DNA of 26,035 nt from an uncultured Alphaproteobacteria bacterium (GTDB lineage: Bacteria; Pseudomonadota; Alphaproteobacteria; RF32; CAG-239): positions 1 to 26,035 of the forward strand of contig CALXWF010000047.1 of assembly GCA_944392285.1 (NCBI GenBank), read 5' to 3'. Position numbers and translations under genes: made by a program. Each line of letters starts with the position of its first letter. Position 1 is the first letter of the stretch. This document shows, piece after piece, positions 13,696 to 22,555 of the stretch. A model generated the notes under the pieces. That model was not told the origin of the DNA. It worked only from the letters and a program-made list of their open reading frames with translations, and searched no databases.

Positions 13696-15045
13696 ATGAG
13701 CAATGCACAAATTCATATTATCGGCGCCGGTCTTGCCGGATGCGAAGCCGCTTGGCAACTGGCTAAACGCGGCATTAAGGTTTTAATTCATGAGATGAAG
13801 CCCCAAAAATTTTCTCCGGCACATAAATCTGATAATTTTGCCGAGTTGGTGTGCTCTAACTCTTTTCGCTCTGACGATTATAACAGCAGCGCCATCGGCC
13901 TTTTGCATCAGGAAATGCGGCTTGCCGGTTCTCTAATCTTGCAGTGCGGCGACAATACCAAAGTGCCGGCCGGCGGCGCTCTGGCCGTCGATCGTGATGA
14001 ATTTGCCCGCCAGGTTTCGGAAAAAATTCGCTCTCACCCTTTAATTGACGTGGTTTGCGAAGAAATTACCGCTTTGCCGCCGCCTGACTTCGGCGAAGTG
14101 ATTATTGCCACGGGGCCGCTCACCAGCGAAGCCTTGGCTCAAGATATTTTAAGCCATATTTCTCATCAGTCATTGTCTTTTTATGACGCCATTGCCCCCG
14201 TCGTCTATAAAGACAGCATTAATTTTGATATTGCGTGGTATCAATCGCGCTATGATAAAGGTGACAAATATGACTATATTAACTGCCCGCTCAACGAAGA
14301 AGAATATAACGCTTTTGTTGATGCCCTGTTAACCGGAGAAAAAGCCGAGTTTCATGATTTTGAAACGCCGAATTATTTTGACGGTTGTCTGCCGATAGAA
14401 GTTATGGCCGAAAGAGGCCGCCAAACCCTGCTCTTCGGCCCGATGAAACCGGTCGGCCTGACTAATCCGCATACCGGCAGCCGCGCTTATGCCGTGGTAC
14501 AGCTGCGGCAAGACAACCGCGAAGACACTCTCCGTAATATTGTCGGTTTTCAAACCAAACTCAAACACGGCGAACAAAAAAGAATCTTTCGGATGATTCC
14601 CGGACTGGAAAATGCCGAATTTGCCAGACTTGGCGGTATTCATAAAAACACGTTTATCAAGAGCCCCTTACTTTTGGATTCTTATCTCTGCCTTAAAGAC
14701 CGCCAAAATATTCGGTTTGCCGGACAAATCAGCGGCTGCGAAGGATATATCGAAAGTGCCGCTACCGGATTTTTGGCCGGATATTTTGCCGCTTGCAAAA
14801 TTTTGGGCCAAAAGCCGATATTGCCCCCTAAAACCACGGCTTTCGGCGCCATGCTCTCGCATTTGATTGATGATACAAATATTGAAGACTTTCAGCCGAT
14901 GAATATTAACTTCGGCCTGTTTCCGCCTTTGGAACCACAAGTTACCGCCAAGGGCAAAATCAGGCACATTAAAGGCTCTGAGCGCAAAGAGGCTTATGCC
15001 AAACGCGCCCTTAACGATATTCTTCCTTGGATTCAACAACTATGA
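13696..15045 (+). CDS. trmFO: Methylenetetrahydrofolate--tRNA-(uracil-5-)-methyltransferase TrmFO
   Basis: A flavoprotein that makes 5-methyluridine at position 54 of tRNA using methylenetetrahydrofolate. The 449 residues start with the FAD-binding fold G-A-G-L-A-G-C-E-A-A, followed by the family block A-E-L-V-C-S-N-S-F-R-S-D-D, and later P-I-E-V-M-A-E-R-G-R and G-Q-I-S-G-C-E-G-Y-I-E-S-A-A-T-G. An AAAGGA ribosome site precedes the ATG. It is the first gene of a tightly packed operon: its stop overlaps the hpnC start (ATGA). Confidence 0.95.
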   Translation: MSNAQIHIIGAGLAGCEAAWQLAKRGIKVLIHEMKPQKFSPAHKSDNFAELVCSNSFRSDDYNSSAIGLLHQEMRLAGSLILQCGDNTKVPAGGALAVDRDEFARQVSEKIRSHPLIDVVCEEITALPPPDFGEVIIATGPLTSEALAQDILSHISHQSLSFYDAIAPVVYKDSINFDIAWYQSRYDKGDKYDYINCPLNEEEYNAFVDALLTGEKAEFHDFETPNYFDGCLPIEVMAERGRQTLLFGPMKPVGLTNPHTGSRAYAVVQLRQDNREDTLRNIVGFQTKLKHGEQKRIFRMIPGLENAEFARLGGIHKNTFIKSPLLLDSYLCLKDRQNIRFAGQISGCEGYIESAATGFLAGYFAACKILGQKPILPPKTTAFGAMLSHLIDDTNIEDFQPMNINFGLFPPLEPQVTAKGKIRHIKGSERKEAYAKRALNDILPWIQQL

Positions 15046-15905
15046 CAAATTTGCGCCGCAAACAAGCCAAAGATGAAAACTTTCCGGTTGCCTCTTTTTT
15101 AATAAAAAAAGAGCTCAGACCGCTTATTCAAGATTATTATAATCTGGCGCGATTTGCCGATGATATTGCCGATAATCCTCTGCTTTTGCCTCAGGAAAAA
15201 CTCAGCCAACTCAGCGAATTGGAAGATGTTTTTCTCGGCCTTAAAGAGCCTAAAGACAAAAAAGGACAGGCTGCGCGTATTTTGCATGATGATTTTGTTA
15301 AAGAAAAACTTGATTTTTCTTTGGTAACCGACCTTTTTTGCGCCTTTCGCCGCGATAGTGAAAATGCCCTTTGTCAAACTTGGGCGCAGCTTATTGATTA
15401 TTGTCGTTATTCTGCCGTGCCGGTCGGCCGCTTTATGTTGGCCGTCCATGATGAGAATCCGGCAACTTATTTGCCGGCAGCCACGCTTTGTACCGTGTTG
15501 CAGATTGTAAACCACTTGCAAGATATTAAATATGATTACACCTCTCTTAAACGAATCTACCTGCCCAAAGATTTAATGCTTGAGTTTAAGATTGAGCCGC
15601 AAGAACTCGGACTAAACAAAGAAACCGCAGAACTGCGCGCCCTGATTGTCTTTATTTGCGAACAACTGCAAGCCTTGCTGCTTGAAAGCTCTTTGCTCGT
15701 AAAAATTTTAAATAGCTTTCGCCTTAAGGCGGAAATTTGCGTTATCATTTCCTTAACCAATATTATGATAAAAAAGATATTAAAAGGGGATGTCTTAGAA
15801 AAAGATATCAAACTTTCCGCTTGGGATAAACTCTTGGGACTGCTATGCGGAATCGGCAAGGCTCTTGTTACCAGACGGAAAACTCTCCCAGGAAAAGGAC
15901 TTTAG
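15042..15905 (+). CDS. hpnC: Squalene synthase HpnC (presqualene diphosphate to hydroxysqualene)
   Basis: A trans-isoprenyl-diphosphate-synthase-fold enzyme of the three-protein bacterial squalene route; HpnC converts presqualene diphosphate to hydroxysqualene. The 287 residues contain the first aspartate-rich motif A-R-F-A-D-D-I-A-D and the second as H-L-Q-D-I-K-Y-D followed by R-I-Y-L-P-K-D. The start at 15042 overlaps trmFO by four bases; a TTG start five codons earlier has no ribosome site. Its stop touches the hpnD start with no gap. Assigned HpnC rather than HpnD by gene order and by the more diverged second motif. Confidence 0.9.
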   Translation: MTNLRRKQAKDENFPVASFLIKKELRPLIQDYYNLARFADDIADNPLLLPQEKLSQLSELEDVFLGLKEPKDKKGQAARILHDDFVKEKLDFSLVTDLFCAFRRDSENALCQTWAQLIDYCRYSAVPVGRFMLAVHDENPATYLPAATLCTVLQIVNHLQDIKYDYTSLKRIYLPKDLMLEFKIEPQELGLNKETAELRALIVFICEQLQALLLESSLLVKILNSFRLKAEICVIISLTNIMIKKILKGDVLEKDIKLSAWDKLLGLLCGIGKALVTRRKTLPGKGL

Positions 15906-16736
15906 ATGAATAATATTAAACAGATTGTAAAACGCTCGGGATCTTCTTTCTTTTGGGGCATTAGCTTATTGCCACGCGCTCAAAGAAACGCCATGTATAC
16001 GCTCTATGCTTTTTTTCGGCATATTGACGATGTCGTCGACGGAAACTTAGAAATGGCCGAAAAGCTTGAAATTCTTAAAGCCTGGCGTGAAGAGATTGAT
16101 AATATCTTTGATAAAAAAGCCCCTATAACCGATATCGGACGTCGTATTTATAAAAATTGTATGCGTTTTAAGTTACCTAAAGAAGAATTTATTCGTTTAC
16201 TTGACAGCATGTCAATGGATCTCCCCGAGCCGATGCGCGCCCCCTCACTTGATGATTTGTATAAATATTGCGCCGGCGTGGCCGGTGTTCCGGGAAATTT
16301 GTCTTTGCGCGTGTTCGGATGCCAAGACGAAAATTTGATTAAAGAACTTTCGCTCAGCCTCGGCACGGCTTTGCAGCTCACCAATATTTTACGCGATATT
16401 AAAGAAGATGCCTTGGCCGGACGCGTCTATATTCCTAAAGAATTTTTGGAAAAAGCCGGTATTTTTTCCAATAATCCGGAAACGGTGATTATTGATAAAA
16501 ACCTGGCCATTGCTCGTGAAGAATTAGCAAGAATTGCCGCAGAGAACTTTAATAAAGCCCAACAGCTTATTGAAAAACTTGATAAAAAGGTTAAAAGACC
16601 GGTTAACGTTATTGCCTGTCTTTATAAAAAATATTTTGACCTTATGCAAAAAAGAGGATGGGAAGTTATTTCTCCCAAGCCCAAAATAAGTCGTATGCAT
16701 AAATTTGGATTAATTTTGAAAGCATTTTTTAAGTAG
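15906..16736 (+). CDS. hpnD: Presqualene diphosphate synthase HpnD
   Basis: Condenses two farnesyl diphosphates to presqualene diphosphate, the first step of the HpnC/D/E route. The 276 residues show S-S-F-F-W-G-I-S-L-L-P near the start, the aspartate motif F-F-R-H-I-D-D-V-V-D, Y-C-A-G-V-A-G, and the second motif N-I-L-R-D-I-K-E-D-A with G-R-V-Y-I-P-K. AAGGA lies just upstream inside the end of hpnC. Two bases separate it from hpnE. Confidence 0.94.
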   Translation: MNNIKQIVKRSGSSFFWGISLLPRAQRNAMYTLYAFFRHIDDVVDGNLEMAEKLEILKAWREEIDNIFDKKAPITDIGRRIYKNCMRFKLPKEEFIRLLDSMSMDLPEPMRAPSLDDLYKYCAGVAGVPGNLSLRVFGCQDENLIKELSLSLGTALQLTNILRDIKEDALAGRVYIPKEFLEKAGIFSNNPETVIIDKNLAIAREELARIAAENFNKAQQLIEKLDKKVKRPVNVIACLYKKYFDLMQKRGWEVISPKPKISRMHKFGLILKAFFK

Positions 16737-16738
16737 TC

Positions 16739-17827
16739 ATGAGAAATAAAGTAAGAAAACAAAAATTCCACATCATCGGAAGCGGAATTGCCGGTTTGGC
16801 TTGCGCTAAATTTATTCGTCAAAAACATAAATCTGCGGAAATCGTGGTTTATGAAGCGGCTGCGCGCCCGGGCGGCAGATGTTACAGCTATTATGACAAA
16901 GTTTTGGACCATCAGCTTGACAGCGGCACGCATGTCAGTTTGGGCGTTAATAAAAGCATTAATCGCCTGATTGATAAGAAAAAATTTATCTATCGTATTA
17001 GTTTTTATGACAGCATACGCGGTAAAATTGCACGCAGTATCAGCCGTTTTAAGTCTCATCTGTTGGTCTCTATTTTCAACACGCCGGGACACGAAGTGGC
17101 GCGCTCGCTTATCAAGACCGTTTTCTGGAAACTTTTTCCCTTTACGATGTTTCAGAAGAAAATTTATTATTCACATAATGACCTCAGCCAAAGGCTGATT
17201 ATCCCGTTGCTTAACTATGTCAGTCAGATTAAATATGGTTGGAAACTTTTAAAAGTTGAAGATAAAGGCGGTCATGTTACGAGGTTGATTTTTAATAATA
17301 ATCGGTCGGTTGAAATCGGCGCGCGTGACGTGGTTATCAGCGCCTTAGATGCTCATAATTATTGCAAGATTTTCGGTGGTGAAGATTTTGACTATGAAGA
17401 TATTATTAACATTCACTATCGCACCAGCGTTAAACTGACTTTGCCTGAAAACAAAAAAATGCTTGGCATCAGCAATGGTATGGCGCATTGGATTTTTATT
17501 AATAAAGACATTGTTTCTGCCACAATTTCGGCGGCCGGAAATTTGCATATAGATAAAGACGAATTAGCGCGTGAAGTGTGGAAAGAAATTTGCCATATTC
17601 GCGGTGTCGCGGCGGCTTTTATACCGCCGTACCGAGTTTTGCGCCACCGCAAAGTAACTTTGAAAATGGATTGGGCCAATAATAATAAAAGGCCGGAAAG
17701 TGCTACCACAAAATTTGACAACTTGTTTATTGCCGGTGACTGGACTTATAAAGACTTTCCCTGCTGTATGGAAGGCGCCGTGCTTTCTGCCAAGCGCGCT
17801 GCCAAATTATGTACCAAGAAGTTCTAA
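16739..17827 (+). CDS. hpnE: Hydroxysqualene dehydroxylase HpnE
   Basis: A FAD-dependent amine-oxidase-fold enzyme that reduces hydroxysqualene to squalene. It opens with the dinucleotide motif I-I-G-S-G-I-A-G-L-A and E-A-A-A-R-P-G-G-R, has the N-T-P block in the middle, and ends with the FAD-site motif F-I-A-G-D-W-T and M-E-G-A-V-L-S-A-K-R-A-A. At 362 residues it is shorter than the 400-plus usual for the family; the loss seems to lie in the region after residue 80, not at the ends. Context (directly after hpnC, hpnD) makes the assignment firm. Its last 21 bases overlap the end of elbB on the other strand. No hopene cyclase (shc) is in the window. Confidence 0.88.
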   Translation: MRNKVRKQKFHIIGSGIAGLACAKFIRQKHKSAEIVVYEAAARPGGRCYSYYDKVLDHQLDSGTHVSLGVNKSINRLIDKKKFIYRISFYDSIRGKIARSISRFKSHLLVSIFNTPGHEVARSLIKTVFWKLFPFTMFQKKIYYSHNDLSQRLIIPLLNYVSQIKYGWKLLKVEDKGGHVTRLIFNNNRSVEIGARDVVISALDAHNYCKIFGGEDFDYEDIINIHYRTSVKLTLPENKKMLGISNGMAHWIFINKDIVSATISAAGNLHIDKDELAREVWKEICHIRGVAAAFIPPYRVLRHRKVTLKMDWANNNKRPESATTKFDNLFIAGDWTYKDFPCCMEGAVLSAKRAAKLCTKKF

Positions 17828-18490
17828 TATTTCTTCTATCAAATTTTCTGTGCTGCGGCTGATGTCTTTGATTGATTTGTCAAGCATGTAGCAAGGTGTG
17901 GTCACAACCCGATTTTCCTCGTCAACACAGACTTCGGTCGAGTTTTTGGGCTCATGAATTGCGCCCATTTTTACAATGCCGGCGGCGACGTCTTTATCTG
18001 TTCCGATAGTGACTTTTACCTTGTGTTTTCCTAAGACTTTGGCAATAACGACCGGCGCAATACACATGGCCCCGATTACAAGGCCTTGTTGGTGGCTTTC
18101 TTCAATTGCACGGCGAACTTCCTCATGAATGTCACAATTTGGGCCTTTTTGAGCAAAATTGCTCCAATTGGTGGCAGCGCCGAATCCGCCGGGGAAGATG
18201 ACGGCGTCAAAATCTTGCGCCTTAAATTCGCTCAGAGGCTTAACGGCACCACGAGCTATGCGCGCTGATTCTGCCAAAACATTGCGGTTGTCGGCATCTC
18301 CGGCAAGGGCTGTGGTTTCGCCGGTAAAATGGTCAACGGTTTTGGCTTGCCAACTGTTTGGGGCAAAGCATTGTGAAGTTGCTCCGGCTTTGTCTATGGC
18401 TAAAAGCGTGCAGACGGCTTCGTGGATTTCGGAACCGTCAAAAACGCCGCAGCCAGATAAAATAACCGCAAATTTTGGCATCTGATACAT
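17807..18490 (-). CDS. elbB: ElbB-type DJ-1/PfpI glyoxalase
   Basis: A 227-residue class-I glutamine-amidotransferase-fold protein related to DJ-1; ElbB has glyoxalase III activity in vitro and its name comes from a proposed link to isoprenoid synthesis. Visible are I-L-S-G-C-G-V-F-D-G-S-E at the start, F-P-G-G-F-G-A-A-T-N-W, and the catalytic-cysteine elbow G-A-M-C-I-A-P. The ATG at 18490 has GGAG at eight bases; a second in-frame ATG three codons later is less well placed. It is convergent with, and overlaps, hpnE and divergent from the M16 protease. Confidence 0.93.
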   Translation of the reverse strand: MYQMPKFAVILSGCGVFDGSEIHEAVCTLLAIDKAGATSQCFAPNSWQAKTVDHFTGETTALAGDADNRNVLAESARIARGAVKPLSEFKAQDFDAVIFPGGFGAATNWSNFAQKGPNCDIHEEVRRAIEESHQQGLVIGAMCIAPVVIAKVLGKHKVKVTIGTDKDVAAGIVKMGAIHEPKNSTEVCVDEENRVVTTPCYMLDKSIKDISRSTENLIEEILELLGT

Positions 18491-18601
18491 TAATTTTGCT
18501 CCTTTAACAATTTGTCTTTACAACCTAATATCATATATATTACATTAACAGTCAGCTTTAAACAATATTTTAGATTTATTCAGAATCAGGGTAGATATCT
18601 T

Positions 18602-19864
18602 ATGCGCTCACAATTATCTGTTTTAGACAACGGTCTTCGGATTATTTCCAGCAGTCGTCCGGAAACCGAAACGGTTTCTGTCGGGATTTGGGTTAAAACC
18701 GGTTCTGCCTGCGAAACCCCCGAGATTAACGGTATTTCTCACTTTTTGGAACATATGGCTTTTAAGGGCACCACGACCCGTAGCGCTTTGGAAATTTCCG
18801 AAGAGATTGAAAATGTCGGCGGCTTTTTAAATGCCTATACCTCACGCGAGTTTACCTCTTTTTATGCAAAAATGCTGAAAGATGATTTGGCGCTCGCGGT
18901 TGATGTGTTGACCGATATTATTTGCAACTCAACTTTTCCCGATGAAGAAATTGTTAAAGAGCGAGAAGTGGTGGTTCAAGAAATTAAACAAACAATTGAT
19001 GCGCCTGATGATATTATCTTTGACTATTTTCAAGAATCTGCCTTTGCCAATCAGGCTGTCGGCCGCACGATTTTAGGACCGGTAGAAAAAGTTCGGGCTT
19101 TTACGCGCGACACGCTTAATGGTTATTTGCAAAGCAATTATGCCGCCGAAAATATGATTATTTGCGCCGTCGGAAATTTGGACCACCAAAACCTGGTTAA
19201 TATGATTAAGCAGAGAATGGCCAATTTTCGCGCAAAGGTAAATTTTGTTCACGAGGCGCAAATTTATAACGGCGGGTTCTTTGCTCAAAAACGCGATATT
19301 GAACAAGCTCATGTGATTTTGGGGTTTCCCGGATTTGATTATGCCTCTGACAAATATTATCCGAATATGTTGTTTTCAACGTTGTTTGGCGGCGGCATGT
19401 CTTCCAGATTGTTTCAGGAAATCAGAGAAAAACGCGGCTTGGTTTATTCTGTTTACAGTTTTGCCAATTCGCATACAAAGAGCGGTCTGAACGGTATTTA
19501 TGCCGGTACCACCAAAGACGAGCTGCAACAACTGATGCCGGTGGTTATTGATGAAATCAATAAAGTCAGAAACGACAAAGTCAGCCCCAAAGAGCTGCAA
19601 CGCGCTAAGACCCAACTCAAAGCCAGTCTGCTGATGTCTTTGGAAAGCTCGTCTTCAACATCAGAGGTTTTGGCCAGACAAATGCTGTTGTTCGGACGCG
19701 TGATTCCGATAGATGAAATGATTGACATGATTGAACGCGTTTCTCTTGACGATATTTTGGATACGGCTCAAGTTATTTTTTCTGCCAAACCGACTTATAC
19801 CTTGCTCGGGTCTTTGGGTCAGTTTATGAGCTATGAAGAAATCTGCAAACTTTTGAAAGCCTAA
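18602..19864 (+). CDS. M16 family zinc peptidase (processing-peptidase-like)
   Basis: A 420-residue zinc protease related to the mitochondrial processing peptidase beta subunit. The inverted zinc motif H-F-L-E-H is at residues 47-51, with the third ligand glutamate in the E-V-V-V-Q-E-I helix some 75 residues later, and the second, inactive half carries F-G-G-G-M-S-S-R-L-F and R-G-L-V-Y-S-V-Y. The ATG at 18602 gives the family length; the frame is open 30 codons upstream but that lies over the promoter and is not M16-like. It is followed after three bases by ispH. Confidence 0.94.
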   Translation: MRSQLSVLDNGLRIISSSRPETETVSVGIWVKTGSACETPEINGISHFLEHMAFKGTTTRSALEISEEIENVGGFLNAYTSREFTSFYAKMLKDDLALAVDVLTDIICNSTFPDEEIVKEREVVVQEIKQTIDAPDDIIFDYFQESAFANQAVGRTILGPVEKVRAFTRDTLNGYLQSNYAAENMIICAVGNLDHQNLVNMIKQRMANFRAKVNFVHEAQIYNGGFFAQKRDIEQAHVILGFPGFDYASDKYYPNMLFSTLFGGGMSSRLFQEIREKRGLVYSVYSFANSHTKSGLNGIYAGTTKDELQQLMPVVIDEINKVRNDKVSPKELQRAKTQLKASLLMSLESSSSTSEVLARQMLLFGRVIPIDEMIDMIERVSLDDILDTAQVIFSAKPTYTLLGSLGQFMSYEEICKLLKA

Positions 19865-19867
19865 GCC

Positions 19868-20788
19868 ATGGAAGTTGTTTTGGCAGAACCCAGAGGTTTT
19901 TGCGCCGGTGTTATTCGGGCGATTTCTTTGGTGCGGCAGGCTTTGCAAAAATATGGTGCGCCGGTTTATGTGCGCCATGAGATTGTGCATAATAAGCATG
20001 TGATTGATGAGCTTAAAAAAGCCGGAGCCGTTTTTATTGAAGATTTGAGCGAAATCAAAGATTGTTCCAGGCCGCTTATATTTTCGGCACACGGGGTTCC
20101 GGAAAGCGTGGCCGAAGTGGCGCAAGACATGGGGCTTATTGTTATTGACGCTACCTGCCCTTTGGTGGCAAAGGTGCATAAACAAATTAAGAAGTTTGCG
20201 CTTAAAAACATTCCGATTATTGTCATCGGCAAAGCCGGACATCCCGAAATTGTCGGTACGGCCGGACAAGTGAGCGCCGATTATCCGCTAACGATTATCA
20301 GCTCGTTAGAGGATGCAAAAAAACTTGAATTTGATAATAATCAAGAAATCGGCGTGGTGACACAAACAACTCTTTCGGTTGATGATACCAAAGAAATTTT
20401 TGACTATTTGCAACAAAGGTTTATTAACTTGGCCAAAATGAGTGCCAGTGATATTTGTTATGCCACGACCAATCGGCAAAAAGCAGTTAAAGCCTTGGCG
20501 CAAGAGGTTGACACGGTCTTGATTATCGGCTCGGCAAATTCTTCAAACTCAAAACAACTTAAAGAAACCGCTTTGAAAGCCGGCGCAGCCCAAGCCTTGT
20601 TGATTGATGATGCCTCAGATTTGGACTGGAACAAACTGAATAATTGTGCTAAAATCGGAATAAGCGCCGGTGCTTCGGCTCCGGAATATCTGGTGGAGGA
20701 ACTGCTGGAGAATTTGTCAAAACGTTATGACAATATTAAGATTCATAAGCTTATAATTGCCGAAGAAAAGGTCAGTTTTAAGATTTGA
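19868..20788 (+). CDS. ispH: 4-hydroxy-3-methylbut-2-enyl diphosphate reductase IspH
   Basis: The last enzyme of the MEP pathway, an iron-sulfur protein that makes IPP and DMAPP. All three cluster cysteines are in their motifs: C12 in R-G-F-C-A-G-V, one in D-A-T-C-P-L-V and one in D-I-C-Y-A-T-T-N-R-Q; H-E-I-V-H-N and G-H-P-E-I-V-G-T with the catalytic glutamate are present. The 306 residues fit the family. It starts three bases after the protease with a poor ribosome site, so it is probably translationally coupled. It supplies the isoprenoid units used by the hpn genes upstream. Confidence 0.96.
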   Translation: MEVVLAEPRGFCAGVIRAISLVRQALQKYGAPVYVRHEIVHNKHVIDELKKAGAVFIEDLSEIKDCSRPLIFSAHGVPESVAEVAQDMGLIVIDATCPLVAKVHKQIKKFALKNIPIIVIGKAGHPEIVGTAGQVSADYPLTIISSLEDAKKLEFDNNQEIGVVTQTTLSVDDTKEIFDYLQQRFINLAKMSASDICYATTNRQKAVKALAQEVDTVLIIGSANSSNSKQLKETALKAGAAQALLIDDASDLDWNKLNNCAKIGISAGASAPEYLVEELLENLSKRYDNIKIHKLIIAEEKVSFKI

Positions 20789-20807
20789 ATCAATTAAGGA
20801 GGCCGCC

Positions 20808-21875
20808 ATGTCACGCGCCGAAGATATTTTTCAAAAGCTGGTATATTTCGGTGAAGATGCCATTGATGAATTTATTATCAATCAACAAACCGAAGAGCTT
20901 TTTTTTTACTTTAAACAGGCGGTTTCTACCGGAAAAAATTTTACCACCTTGCACCGTGATGACCGCAAAAATTTGGCCAAAGCCATTTCAGGTTTCGGAA
21001 ACTCGGAAGGCGGCGTTGTGATTTGGGGCGTTGAATGTTCCAGAGATATTGAAATCGGCGATGTCGCAAAAGCAAAAGTTAAGGTGCAAAACGTGCATCG
21101 CTTTTTAAGCTGGCTTGAAAACGCCATTTCGGGTTGTACCATTCCGAGCCACAATAAGGTGCGCAACCATATTATCAGTGTTGATGAAAACGGCGACGGC
21201 TTTATTGCGACCTATATTCCCAAAAGCGAGCTTGCCCCTTTAATGACCACAACCAACAGCACAATTTATATTCGCTCCGGCTCAAATAACGTGCCGGCGC
21301 CTTATGCGGTCATTGCCGGAATGTTCGGACGTCGGCCGCAACCCAATATTGACTTGCAACTTGGCAAAAAGCTGCTCGAAGTTTTGGAAAACACCGACGA
21401 AGATATGCTCTACCCCAACAGCATTGATAACCCGCCGGAAGAATATGTTAAAATCAACTTTGCCTTGCAGGCGGAAAATAACAGCAATGTTATTGCCCGT
21501 GAGGTTTATTTGTCTTGCCGTACCTTAAATTATGGCGGTGAATATAATAAAGTGCGCTTTTTGAATTATAATCAAATGGATTCTATCCCAGGGGTTGAGG
21601 GGCAGCTTAATTTGATTACCCGCCCCGAACTGAGATTGCCGCCGCGCGGGGTGTTGCGCTTTGCCAATATTGATATTATTTTATCCCCTTATATTGAAGA
21701 AGACTTTTTGCTTGAAGGCGTTATCGGTGCCGAAAGCAGCGCTCCGAAAGATTTTAGAATCTATATTCCGAAAAACAAGTTGCGCTCTTTTGTTGCAAAA
21801 GCTCTGCGCCGCGAAGATGAGGCGGATTTGTTGCTTAATGAATTTTTTACGGATTTTTTCAGAAGTGAGTTTTAA
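20808..21875 (+). CDS. AlbA_2 (Schlafen-type) domain protein
   Basis: A 355-residue protein whose N-terminal part (about residues 30-175) is an AlbA_2/divergent AAA_4 domain: an E-x-F-x-F-K entry, the helix L-A-K-A-I-S-G-F-G-N-S-E-G-G-V-V-I-W-G-V, and the strand T-I-Y-I-R-S-G-S-N-N. Such domains occur in putative nucleic-acid-binding regulators. The C-terminal 180 residues (beta-rich, N-V-I-A-R-E-V-Y-L-S-C-R) are of unknown type. A strong AAGGAGG five bases before the ATG at 20808 fixes the start; the open frame back to 20757 overlaps ispH. Its stop shares one base with rnhA. It occupies the place where homoserine kinase (thrB) is found in many relatives. Confidence 0.85.
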   Translation: MSRAEDIFQKLVYFGEDAIDEFIINQQTEELFFYFKQAVSTGKNFTTLHRDDRKNLAKAISGFGNSEGGVVIWGVECSRDIEIGDVAKAKVKVQNVHRFLSWLENAISGCTIPSHNKVRNHIISVDENGDGFIATYIPKSELAPLMTTTNSTIYIRSGSNNVPAPYAVIAGMFGRRPQPNIDLQLGKKLLEVLENTDEDMLYPNSIDNPPEEYVKINFALQAENNSNVIAREVYLSCRTLNYGGEYNKVRFLNYNQMDSIPGVEGQLNLITRPELRLPPRGVLRFANIDIILSPYIEEDFLLEGVIGAESSAPKDFRIYIPKNKLRSFVAKALRREDEADLLLNEFFTDFFRSEF

Positions 21876-22318
21876 TGTTAAGAGTTGAGATTTATACCGA
21901 CGGTGCATGCTCCGGCAACCCCGGCCCCGGAGGCTGGGGCGTTATTTTACGCCACAAAGATATTGAAAAAGAATTAAGCGGCGGCGCTCCCGAAACAACC
22001 AATAATCGGATGGAGCTGACAGCCGTTATCGAGGCCTTGCGTGCGCTTAAAAAGCCTTGCCAAATTACGCTTTATACCGACAGCCGCTATGTTATGGACG
22101 GTATGACCAAATGGTTGGCTCATTGGAAACAAAATAATTGGAAAACCGCCAACAAAAAATCTGCCGTTAAAAATGTCGACCTTTGGCAGGAGCTTGATGC
22201 CTTGGTACAAAAATATGACATTAAATGGGTGTGGGTTAAAGGCCACAACGGTCATGCGGAAAATGAAAGAGTTGATGAACTGGCTCGCGGTGAATGTGAA
22301 AAATATAAATCAGCTTAG
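21875..22318 (+). CDS. rnhA: Ribonuclease HI
   Basis: Cuts the RNA strand of RNA-DNA hybrids. The 147 residues keep the catalytic set in E. coli-like positions: D9 (Y-T-D-G-A-C-S-G-N-P-G-P-G-G-W-G), E47 (N-N-R-M-E-L), D69 (Y-T-D-S-R-Y-V), H124 (V-K-G-H-N-G-H) and D134 (E-R-V-D-E-L-A). The ATG overlaps the stop of the AlbA_2 gene (TAATG). No terminator is evident right behind it. Confidence 0.97.
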   Translation: MLRVEIYTDGACSGNPGPGGWGVILRHKDIEKELSGGAPETTNNRMELTAVIEALRALKKPCQITLYTDSRYVMDGMTKWLAHWKQNNWKTANKKSAVKNVDLWQELDALVQKYDIKWVWVKGHNGHAENERVDELARGECEKYKSA

Positions 22319-22555
22319 ATTTTTATCATGTTATATCTGCAAACAACTTGAAGATTGAAAGCTCTTGCTTTCCGAGTCGGCGTGCAAAAATCAGAAAAAC
22401 GACAAATAAATTTAATCTTGCTTGGCGAATCAACCCCAAGAAAATCCGCGAGAAAAATCAATTGTAACAAAAATTTAACAAAATTTTATTTGGCGAAATA
22501 GACATAATAGACTATATTATAATCAGTTTTGGACGAAACCATAACGGTAAAAAAA
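22319..22555 (+). other. 237-bp intergenic region
   Basis: No gene recognised. It holds a perfect six-pair hairpin (GAAAGC-TCTT-GCTTTC, 22357-22372) without a T-run, so it is not a standard terminator, and, further on, an AT-rich stretch with a consensus -10 TATAAT at 22518-22523 but no well-spaced -35. The -10 probably serves the gene starting at 22556. Confidence 0.5.

Noticed and set aside
19661..20269. 202-codon minus-strand frame across the M16 protease and ispH
   Set aside because: It runs opposite two highly conserved genes, has no ribosome site and no recognisable domain.
22357..22372. Hairpin after rnhA as an intrinsic terminator
   Set aside because: The six-pair stem is not followed by a T-run on either strand; kept only as an unexplained hairpin.
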